Origin: Cryptomeria japonica
Lineage: Eukaryota > Streptophyta > Pinopsida > Cupressales > Cupressaceae
Length of the DNA: 64,000 nt
NCBI RefSeq assembly: GCF_030272615.1
Contig: NC_081413.1
Location: 144,002,476-144,066,475 of the forward strand
Reading direction: 5' to 3'
The translations under genes were made by a program, and so were the position numbers. The notes under the pieces are model-generated. The model saw only the letters and a list, made by a program, of their open reading frames with translations. It did no database searches and had not been told where the DNA came from. Below are positions 10,401 through 22,100 of this stretch, one piece after another (position 1 is the stretch's first letter; each line of letters opens with the position of its first letter).

Positions 10401-13102
10401 CCAGCGGGAAAGCAAGAACTTGGTGATGAACCAACTAAGAGAAACATATAGCAGACACAAATCACTCAACCGCAATATTTCAACGGGAGGACTGAATTAC
10501 AAAAAACTCAACTCGACCGCTTATGCAGCGGGAGGACTATTACAACCAATCATCACTCGACCGCTTATGCAACAGGAGGACTGAATTACAATTAACTAAT
10601 GCAGGCGGCAAGCCAGCCTCTTCCACTTTTTTCAGCGGGATGAGAGTTTACAAGCCAGAATGGGTTAGTAGTACTACTACTTAACCTTACAATAACAGAG
10701 AGTGAGAGTAGAAGAGCAATGCTGAACATCCAAGATAATAAACATGAAACTCTACTAACATCAAAACTGCAGGCTGGAAATGCATAACCAGCAGCCTATG
10801 AACCCACTAAAACACTCATATCTCTCTCAATACTCACCCAATTCACCCCAAAACAGTTCTAAACCAACACTATACCAGCAACGATGAAAACAAACCCAAG
10901 GTGAGCTATCAAAACACCCACATTTATTTGGCACGCATCCCAATGCACATCCTAAACCCTGCGCCTAACTAGAAAAGTTCAGTTTGCTCTATTAAATTCC
11001 ATACTCAATGCAAGGTGCTAAAAACTTACAGGATGAATCGCCAGTAGCAGGAAAGATGAATGAGCCGGTACCCAGAATGATAGAATCGCCTGGCCAAGAG
11101 GTATGACCAAAATATAGTTTCAGCAACTCCGCGACAAGCAACCAAAAAACACTCCACGATCTGCAAAACTCACTCACCAACAGCACTGGAAATACAAGGA
11201 CACGGCTAGATACTATCTTCCAAGTACGAGACTGAGACTTAGCTAGGAAGCCACACTTCAAAACTCAGATTTTCAATCGCCAAACCGACAGCATAACGAA
11301 GCAATTTCAAAAGATACAAAAATGAGAGCCCAAGGCTCTCATTTATAACTTCTTACTCCACCAAATTCAAATGCAAATGCTCACAAATACGCCCAAATTC
11401 ATCTTTCCCATTTGCATTTCATTTACCCAAGTGGACCCAAAGAAGGAGCCATACTTCAAGTCAAAAATCACGCCTAGCCAGCAAGGACCACGATTTATGA
11501 CTTAGCAAATACTTTGTTGAATAAAATAACATCTCCCATTTTAATATTGGCGTCCCCCTTCCAGACATAAACAATTCGCCTAGCACTTAGGAGACATCAT
11601 GTTATGCACAATTTCCAAAGTTCATTAATCAGTAGTAAAAATAATAAAATTAATTAAATATTAAACCTTAGGATAAGGAAATAATATTTAATTAAATCAC
11701 TTATGACTCCAATACTGATTATTAACAAAAACTAGGATGAAGCTAAGCAAGGAAGACCACTGAACTGTTGCAGGATCAGGACCATGTCCACTGCCAAAAA
11801 TAGAAACACTCCATACCGCCACTTACTAAAAATAGTAAGTCATGAACTACTGCTCCGAAAAGCATGATCTCGCACCCAGTGACAGAGCATGGAAAGCTCA
11901 GTAGGATAGTATACCAAAACAGCCAACCCCTGACATACTAAAAATAGTAAGTTCTCGCCTCATCAATGTTTGACCCTAATTCTTCATTCCACATAGCCTA
12001 CGGGTCTCAAGAATAGGCCAATGGACCACTGGAAGTACATCAACGAGAAGGGGACATTACAACATATATATATGAGTCATGGCAAATATCATGTGACTTG
12101 ATATTTATGGGCAAGCCATATCTCTTAAATATCACAGTGAGGTGATATCATTTATAAATGAATCCATTGTATTCTGGGATAGAATTAATCCTCCCTAGCT
12201 AGAAGGAGTGTTAACGTTTTGTAGCTTCGGTCATATTATTCTAACTGATAAAATCAAATGCTTAATTGGCCTATCGGTCTTAAGCATTTGATATCTATCC
12301 TTCACAAGTATTAATCAAATTATTTGCTTTATGTGTTTAATAAGATTCTTGCTTTAATTATTAATCTATGAAATATGATTATGTATTTAATAATTTATAT
12401 TTATACATTATTAAATACATACATATAATTAAATTGATTATATTAATCATATTTAATCATATGTATATCGATATTGAGTATCGATCAGATTATATATTCT
12501 AAGTGAATCATATTATTAAAGTGTATCGGTATCAAATACAAATTTGAATCGATAACAATCGATTAACCTTTGTTATGTATCGGCATGACTATCACAGTCG
12601 ATAAGACATATCTACGTAGAGACATGTCTCTACGTGGACATGTTCCACGTAGAGGCATGCCTCTGCGTAGGCATGTCTCCCTCTATATGTAGAGGTGGTC
12701 AATCGGTACTTGTGAACATACAGAAATATTAAGTGTTGACACAAGCCCGACTGCCACCTTCATCACAGCAGCCCGTATGCTGGTAAAATCAATAAGTAAT
12801 ATATCGATTGTTCCTTTGTTTAAAACAGCACTTGTAGAGAGATCCATATTATTATACATCGATCATTGGAACAGCAGTTCATATTATAATCAATATTCTT
12901 AGCACTTGTAGAGAGATCCATATTATTATACATCGATCATTGGAACAGCAGTTCATATTATAATCAATATTCTTAGTGATTGATAATACTGTAATAAGAT
13001 TTGGAGATTACATTCTTAGATTTAAAATATCCTATATTCAAATCTGATAAAACTTCAACAGGGTTCATTTTGGGTTCATCCATACAAAAAAATGTCACTT
13101 GA

Positions 13103-13144
<42 letters not shown>

Positions 13145-16100
13145 AAAGAAAAATAGAAATTATGTTTAGAATACCACATAGCATAATATAATCAACAAAA
13201 CCACCATAAACTCTAATCATCTAATGCCACTTAAAACTTAAATGATAAATATTATAAAAGATTCGTTGTTCAATCTTCAAGTTCAATATAAATATTAATA
13301 TCAATTTCAACAATCAATTTTCAATGTCATAAGGATTTTCTAAATCATCAACACTAGCATCATCATTGACATTAGAAATGAAACATTAAAAGAATCACCA
13401 GCAATGCCACTGCAACTTACACTAAAAGTGTGCTCACTTTTCAAAATCAAGTGTACCATAGTGGAAAGCAAAAGAATCCAAGTCAATTTGGTTTGGCTCC
13501 ATATCCCACAACTTCATAGGGGTGGAGGTATAATGTCCCCAATAGGGTCAAGGGGAGTACCCCTTGCAGGGGTCAAGCGGCAAAGCCCCTAATGAGGTTT
13601 GGGGGCAGTGCTTGTTCCCGTCATGATACAGGGTGGGGTTGAGGGGCAAAGCCCCTGGCACCAAGCCCAAATAAAGACCTTCACTACATAGACCTTTGTG
13701 ACACACCTTTTTCATAATTTTTTTAAACAAAATGTCAAAGCCGGGAAAAAAATGAAAAAGGCAAAAAATGGACAGATTCGCCCTAGGTTTTCTTGAGTTC
13801 CCTCATATCCTACCTGGGCCCGTCCCAAATGAACCCGGCACCACTCTTCAACATCCTCAAGATATCCACAAGCATATCAGACAAGATCATGGATTTGGTT
13901 CAAACTGAACCCAAAATCAATCAGTGAGCAGGTGGATTTGGTAACATAGTGTTGGTGTGTTTTTTTATGCACACGCAACTCTGAATAAAATACCTAGAGA
14001 TGTCCTATTCAATATTGATCAAAATCTTCTATGTGCTAAACAGACGGACTGTGTGATCACAAAGACGACTCCAAGGTTCCAAATTCATGCGGATAGTCTG
14101 ACTTGGTTCTTTGTGATATGCTGGTAATCTCAAAGGGGACTTACACAATTGTTTGAGGAGTAGATCAATCAAAGGATTCTGTTGATTGCTGACACTTTTA
14201 ACTTTCTCTTGTTTAAATGATTTTGCAATAAGTTCTTTTCAATCCTACTTCTACTAAGACTTGGAAAAAAAAAGGCAAAAGGATGAGGGTTTAGGAAGCT
14301 AATTCTAACCCTAATCTAATCCTATGAACTCTGGAGACGGAAATTGCAAAACTGGAATCCAAAACCAATTCTTGCTTCGCCAAATTTAACAACTACACAA
14401 GAAAGGTGCAATCTTCTAAGGAATTCAAAAGATTTCACATCACTCATATTCACTAACATCTTCAACAATGAATAAAACAATAGAAGTTAAATTTCATTTA
14501 CTAGTTCAGGATAACTTTGCACGATAATTGAAAATCATCCAATTATCAAAATGGAATATCCCCTCTTGTTATATGACTGATTTATGCAAAGAATATTGAC
14601 AAACAGTTGTCTTTTAACCTTCAATCTGTTGTTAGAAGTTAAATTTCATTTACTAGTTCAGGATAACTTTGCACGATAATTGAAAATCATCCAATTATCA
14701 AAATGGAATATCCCCTCTTGTTATATGACTGATTTATGCAAAGAATATTGACAAACAGTTGTCTTTTAACCTTCAATCTGTTGTTCTAAGTTTCAGACTA
14801 CATAACCCTGCGTGTTGTTGACACTGGACAGCCTTTGCATAATTCTGCGTGTTGTTGACACTGGACAGCCTTTGCATAATTCTGCGTGTTATTGATTCTG
14901 ATGCAATTTTTGGTTTTTGCTTGTTTGAACATATAATTGCAAATCCTTGAATTTGAAAACTAATAAATTAAACTACATGAAAGAGATACAAGGATAATGC
15001 AAGTACAAATCAACATCTACAGCCAAGTGACATTATGTCAAACAATTGGCATGCAACTATCATTGTTGGGCATAAATGCACATCACATTAAATACATAAG
15101 TCCAATTTCAAACCCCTTTATTGCAAGCCATCCCAAGAACAATGTTGTTATAAAGACGGCCAAGACTCTTGGCTCACAATGACATATATGAAGCTATACT
15201 TGACCATGTATGCACACCTACAGCAGCAACATTAAGCTCCTAATTTGACAATGCAAATAGCTATGAATTTCAAAGGAACCTGTTTATAGAAGCACCCTAT
15301 GCTTGCCGGTGAAGAAGCAACCAATATCTAATGAAAAGAGCCCCTCTTTAGCTCAAATCAGAGCCTTTACCCAGCCGCCCTGTTCTGAAGTAGATAGTCA
15401 ATAATAATTTTGTTTGCAGCTTCTGAGTGTTCTCTCAAACACCAAAAACTATCACCATACTCTCATCAATGGAGCGCTCTAACTAGGTAAGGAAATCGTG
15501 GCATAATTAGGTCTCCATGTGTGAAATCGTGGTGTAACTCTGACTAATATGCAGAATGAAAATAACTAAGCTTCCACTTCAGAATATAGAAGATGTAATT
15601 CGACACTTTTTTAGCACAAATGATGAAGATTTCCAGCACCCAAAATGTCTCCAAGATCCCTAATTCAAACTTATCAAAAATTGGCCCTTGGCCGCATAAT
15701 TTGGCACCAAATGAAAGGACTAAAGTATCCCCTCCAATCTGCAACCCTTCAGTGGATCTCCCACCACCACAGTTATGCTATCTGTTGGTGTAAATAATTA
15801 TTCATCATGGATTTTATTACACCTTACTTAAGTTTACTTAGGATAATGCATTTTATAGTAGTTTGGGTATGAGACACTTGGGTGTTTGTGCCACATTGGG
15901 CTAGTGTGTGTAGGAGAATTTCCACCTTTTATGGTGTTGATCTTGTCACTACTTTATCATATCCACTTATTGTGGAGTGATAATTCCACCTTCGGTGGGT
16001 GATCCACCTCATGTGGAATATTTTATTGTTTCTCCTACCTACCACACCTATTTCCTACCTACCCTTGTTTCTTATTGAGCCACATGTCATGATTGTGTGC

Positions 16101-19100
16101 TCATATATCCATATTGCCTTGCCTATATAAGCAAACTCATATTCATTGTATGAACAATCTTTTTTATCTATTGATGAGAATACAGTTTATTCTTGTCCTA
16201 TATTTTGTCTCTCTATTTGTGCTTTCCATTGCCTCTAGATCTTGGCAAAATCTCACATGGTATCAGAGCCATTAGAGTGTCATTGATTTGCCAATTGAGA
16301 GAAATTTGATGCCATTTGGGGTTGTGTATTTTGGAGTTTTCTATTGCAGGTTATTATTGAAGCTTGATGGGTCAAATCTGAGGTTACCATTGGATTGAGG
16401 AGGTCCAAGAAAGTCAGTTTTGCCTTTTGTTTCATCCAAATCGGACTTCGAAGGCCAAATCTAGAGGCATTTGAAGTTTAAAGCTTCGACAGAAATTTTT
16501 CAGAAATTATAATTTTGCAGGCAATTTTCAAATAGTGATATCTCACTCATCCGGGCTCCTTTTTTCAAGCAATTTTTTTTTTGTTTTGGGGTAGAATTTC
16601 ATGATCTGTACAGTGGTGCAAGAGTTTTCTGATTTTCGGATACAGGTTTTTCTGAAATCGTGAAATCCCAATTTTTACAACTTTGGAGGCTTCGTTTGGG
16701 CTCATATGGACTCCTTTTCAGGTGCCGTTTTTTTTAAAGTGCATAATTGTTTGTCTACTTTCATAATCTGCCATTAGTTTACAGTGATTTTGAGTAGAAA
16801 TTGCACTTTTAGTATTTGGTCATTTTTTGGCCTATTTGGTACTTGTATTTTGCTTGGATCTCAGTTTAGATCACTAGCAGTATTTGTTGAAGTCTCTTAT
16901 ATCTCATTTTGAGAAGTTGTAAAGTTGACATCAGAAGTCCACCTTGCTTTGTTTTGCAAGTGGCCCATTGTACACACACTAAGTATAAAGTGTCAAATCA
17001 TGATTTGAGGGGGGGGGTACTTTGATTGATTGAATCATGGATATTATTACACCTTACTTAAGTTTACTTAGGATAATGCATTTTATAGTAGTTTGGGTAT
17101 GAGACACTTGGGTGTTTGTGCCACATTAGGATAGTATGTGTAGGAAAATTTCCACCTTTTATGGTGTTGATCTTGTTACTACTTTATCATAACCACTTAT
17201 TGTGGAGTGATAATTCCACCTTCAGTGGGTGATCCACCTCATGTGGAATATTTTATTATTTCTCCTACCTACCACACCTATTTCCTACCTACCCTTGTTT
17301 CTTATTGAGCCACATATCAAGATTGTATGCTCACATATCCATATTGCCTTGCCTATATAAACAGGTTCATATTCATTGTATGAACAATCATTTTTATCTA
17401 TTGATAGGAATTCAGTTTATTCTTGTCCTATATTTTGTCTCTCTATTTGTGCTTTCCATTGCCTCTAGATCTTGGCAAAATCTCACACTATCAATGGGAG
17501 TTTTCATTCCCAAAGACAAATAGATCACTGCAGAAACCTTCGGTTCCACAAGACTCAATAATGCAAATATCAATTCCAAATGATCCAAAATGAGGCTGCC
17601 TCCTCCATACATTCTTTTCCTTCAAGAGGTCGGCCTCCTTCTAGAAGAAATAAAATAATATTTAATTGAACCTTCTAGAAGATTCCCCTTAAAATAATAA
17701 TATTATTTAAGTGACTTTATTATTTAATTGCACTTTAGATAATTTAAAATATCATTATAATATAAAGTGCAATTAACAGCACACGTGACATCATACGTGA
17801 GAATACATTATCTCACCAAAAAATACATAAAATAGAATGTGAAGCCACAAGCAACTACCCAGGCGACCCTCTCATCAACTCCTTGGCCTACGAGGGTCAA
17901 GTAATAGGCCACTCTACATGAATGTCTGCAAACTAGGGAGAAGGCGTCATTACACAAAAGTATGAACACATCCATTCCACATTAAGCAATTCTATCAAAT
18001 CCTTCATCAAATGCAGTTATAATTAACAAGAGACATGTTTGCGACATATAACATCAGAGAGATCACTGAACAACATTGACACCATGATTTTCACGAGTGG
18101 AAAACCCTCTTGGGGAATAAAAACCATTCGCAAATTGCCTCACTGACTTATAATGAAAAATGTATGTTTACAATGGCCTCACTAGCATATAATGCCTCAT
18201 CGGTAGAAATTAATACCAAATCTCATTGATATACACAAAGAGGTCTATATGTCTCACTGACAAGACTTTCAACAATCCAACAATTTTGAAAGAATAATAT
18301 ATAGAGGTCTATAATTTTGAAAGGTGTATGCAGTTTTTATCAAAATAGAGAAAGATATAATTTCTGTTACACAAAAAAACTTTTTCTTGAAAGATATCCT
18401 TCAAAGCAAGAGATACTTCGTTCATAACAAAACTCTATTCACTCTTTTCTTTTTCAAAAACAAAACCCGTTCCAAGAGAAATGAAAACCCCTTAAACTTT
18501 TTTGATAACTGTTTTCAAGCAGTTATTTTGAAGACTGCTTAACCTATGGAAATTAAACTATAACTGTTATTGAACCCTATGAAGGGTATGATGTAAAATA
18601 AATCATGAATGCTACAGCAAAAACTGCTTTTTCGAGCATAACCAGTAAAGAAATAAGCATCTCTCTTTGATCAACCAATTAACTAAGGCATAACAAATGT
18701 CTTTCAGCAAATGGAACCAGAACAATATTACCAAATTTTAAAAATGATGTCTGACTGATGCTGCCATAACTACTTAGCTCTAAGTCCACTCTCTGATGCA
18801 AAATGGTCTCTAGAGAATCTTTGAATTCTGTGAATGCCCGTGCCCTAGCTCACTGTGGCTAGGGTTTCAAAACAAGTGCCTTCGATAACAAGCCTTTACA
18901 AATGTTTTTGCTTCAATCTTTAAAAAACATCCAAAATAATATCTTTCCAAAACCACAAAAAAACCGACCCTTATGCAAAATGCTTTATGGTGGGGTCAAT
19001 AATGATACCCATGGGCAATACCTTTGATACCAAAGATCATAATGATGTGTGTCTCATTTAAATGATGTTAACCTTTTTCCAAACATGTTCTTTGCCATCC

Positions 19101-22100
19101 ATAATGAATACTAAGTCCAAGGTCAACGGATAATACAATGAGCATGCAAACTTTCACAATTTTGAGCAAGAAATAACTCAACATTACCCATCATTCACAA
19201 CTTATCACTTGACATCTATATACCTTATAAGCAATAGACCACTAATGACTTATAGTTTTGCATTAACAAGACATCAATATCTTATCCATAAAACATTGAT
19301 AAGGTATGAATGGATAAAACATTGATAAGGTATGAATCTCTTATTAAAAAACAAAACATATGAGACATTAATACCTAATGCAAAATAAGATACATAAAGT
19401 ATCAAATAACAAGACTATGAATTGAGTATATATGTAACAAGAATATGCTATATTCAAACTGTAGACCTGTCCAAAATCTATCCACTGACCATATGAAAAG
19501 AACCAAATAGCACTGTCCAAATACCTGAGAATACCTCCCCATGATCACTGTAATGTGAATGTTCACTAACATATACCAATACAAGAACATAATGGATAAA
19601 ACAACTCTTGACTTGACATCAATGCCAAAGTCAATGTCAAAGGGGTCAACAAGGAGAGCCAAGAAACCATGCTAACTTCCAAAAGTAGACAAAATTCACC
19701 AACAATTGAACAATGAATTATGTCTTAGCACTTAAAAAGTATTACCACAACAATTTCTTAGAAATCTCTCTCTTTACAAATAAGAGGAGGGTTTATATAG
19801 GCACCCCATTACAAAGCAACGGCCCACATTGATCGAATATCAACGGCCAAGGTTAAACATTAAAGCCCTAATCAAGGTTTGTTACAAAAAAGCTCCTTTC
19901 GGCCAATGGGAAAATTACAATAATTTATATAACCAATGAGAAAATAGGAGCCGCTTGTTGAGTCTAGTTCATTGCACCTAGACATGTCTAACTTGGAACC
20001 CTTGGATTGGTTGATTGATGATTGGGATGCCACCTCAGCTTGCCTTGCGGATTTGATTACTCATCATGAAAAAGTGTTGATACCTTAGGCAATATCTCTT
20101 GATACTCAACATTGTTCCAATTGCATCATGTGATGAAGCATACTCCGAAATGATTAACTCTTCTGAAATTCCTTGCCTTGGACTTGGAAGGTCAATGTAG
20201 AGCCTTTCATCCTTGGATGACTAAATCTTCTTGAAGTATGAGCCCTTCTTCTTTGTCCCATTCGTCCTCGGATTCAGGCTTGAAGCGTGAATGTTGTTCT
20301 TCTATCATCTTTTCAATTGGTTCCTTGTTTCATCGGCACCTTCCTGGAAGTCTCTTCCTTGAGTTGACATCAAGTACCTAGAAATATTCTGGAAACTTGA
20401 ACTCAGACTCAGAAAATCATGAAAATTATGGGATAGAGTCTGATTTTGAGAATCCCTGCTTGCAAAATTAAGAAAACATGAAAAAGCAACCCTTGTCTTT
20501 CTAATGAAATTCAGAAAATGTAAAGGAAACTTCTGAGCATAGGTCTGATAATGAGAATTTAGAATGAAAGAAAGGATTTTGGAGTCCAAAATCTCAGACT
20601 TTTGTCATGAATGTGCTTCAGACCTATAAGATTTGAAGAAAAATCTCAAAGGAAGCCTCTAATTGGCCTTCAAATGCCTTGAAGTCTCCCTTAGAACCTG
20701 CAATTACAATCCTAATCTTGCCTAAAAATTTGAAAAGATGCCTTGGAAAGTTCGAACTTCACAAGGATGAGAGAAAAGTGTGAAAAGTGAATAGCCAAAG
20801 CTGATGTCTTATAGAAAATTCGAACTCCTCCTTGCATTGTTTTTTTGGCTTTAATGAGATTTAATTAACATAGTCATAATTTGCTCTTCAAATCAAACTT
20901 CCTTGTGTTTTTGTGTTTTTGTCTTTTAATTCTTATTGGCAATTCCCTATTTTGCTTCCTTCTAGAAGCCTTTTCTTCTTAAGTGAACTCTTTGCTTTAT
21001 TCACTTTTCACTTTGCCAAAAATTTCAAATTCCTTTCTCCTTATGACTTGTGCGAATTTCCTTTTGATTTATCCTTTTTGCTTTATTCACCTTATCATTT
21101 TCTTGGGTGAATTCTTTTTTTCTTGTTTTCATCCCTTTTCTTTATTTCATTTTTCCCTTCCCTTCAACAATTTTCAAACTCTTTTCTTCCTTTGACTTGT
21201 GCGAATTTTGTTCTTGCTTTACTTGCTTTAATCCTTGCCAAATTTTCCCTTTGTCCACCTAGGGCGGACTTGACACATGGAAAAGGATTTTTACACTCTC
21301 CAAGGGCAAACTTGAAGGTGTCTTAGGAATTTTCTACCTTAAGGAGGGAGGACTTTGCTAATGGTTTGGAAATTTTACCACGTTGCCACACTTAACCAAA
21401 TTTTTTGACCCCAGTCTTGGGCGGACTTACCATGGTCTCAAGGAATTTCCTCCTAGGGGGAGGGTGGACTTGCATTGTCATTAGAACTTTTTCCCAATCC
21501 CCTAGGCAGACTTGGTTGAATCTTGGAAATTCCACCTCAAGGAAGGGCGGACTTCACACATGGAGAGGAATTTCTTTCCATTTCCCAAGGGCGGACTTCA
21601 AGTGCCATTGGAAACTTTGCTTGAGGCAGGGCGGACTTCATGTGTTGATAAGGAACTTCTTTCATGAGGTAGGGCGGACTTCATGTGTTGATAAGGAACT
21701 TCTTTCATGAGGTAGGGCAGACTTGGGGATGGCACAAGGAATTTTGTCATGTTGCTAGGCGGACTTTGATGCTAGTCAAGGAAGATCTTATCATGCCAAG
21801 GGCAGACTTGACGATATCTTGAGAAATTTTTACCACGCTAAGACACTCAGTTGAAAATTTTCCTCTTCCCAAGCGACCTTCATGAGGGAATTTCTTGATC
21901 TTGATTCCACACTTGACCATTTTGCCATGATCTTCAACTTAACTTTTCAGGAACACATCTTTTGAATTCGAAAGATATTTCATGCTTGGTCCATTTTGGA
22001 TGAATTTTTCCAACCTGACACTTCCTTTGACCCTGAAACCATCTATGATCCAAAAAAGCAAAAAATCAACTTTCTATTTTTAGAAAAAGCAGGCTGAAAA

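Larger units (their letters stand above)
9059..13060 (+). mobile_element. 5'-truncated Ty1/copia element with 3' LTR
   Basis: On the plus strand, antisense to ICS, the fragment begins inside the RT-RNase H junction (IGSLMYLVNTRPD) and retains RNase H, a hairpin-rich region, the polypurine tract AGAAGGAG (12201-12208) and a complete 852-bp 3' LTR (12209-13060, TGTTAACG...TTCAACA). No 5' LTR, gag, protease or integrase is present. A foreign 1.9-kb LTR is nested at 10152-12061. It is flanked by a direct duplication of about 169-187 bp instead of the usual 5 bp. Confidence 0.85.
15783..17487 (+). mobile_element. Non-autonomous copia-type LTR element, 1.7 kb
   Basis: Two LTRs of about 470 bp flank an internal region of only about 760 bp with no recognisable coding capacity. 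Immediately after the 5' LTR lies the primer site TGGTATCAGAGC (initiator tRNA-Met), and before the 3' LTR a G-rich polypurine tract. The target duplication CTATC is present at 15778-15782 and 17488-17492. By eye the LTRs differ at about 25 of 455 aligned bases, so the insertion is not recent. Transposition would need proteins from another copia element. It is larger than a classical TRIM and smaller than most LARDs. Confidence 0.88.

Noticed and set aside
20913-21326. Phe/Leu-rich plus-strand frames suggesting a membrane protein
   Set aside because: They come from T-rich low-complexity LTR-like DNA with overlapping frames; no start context or conserved motif.
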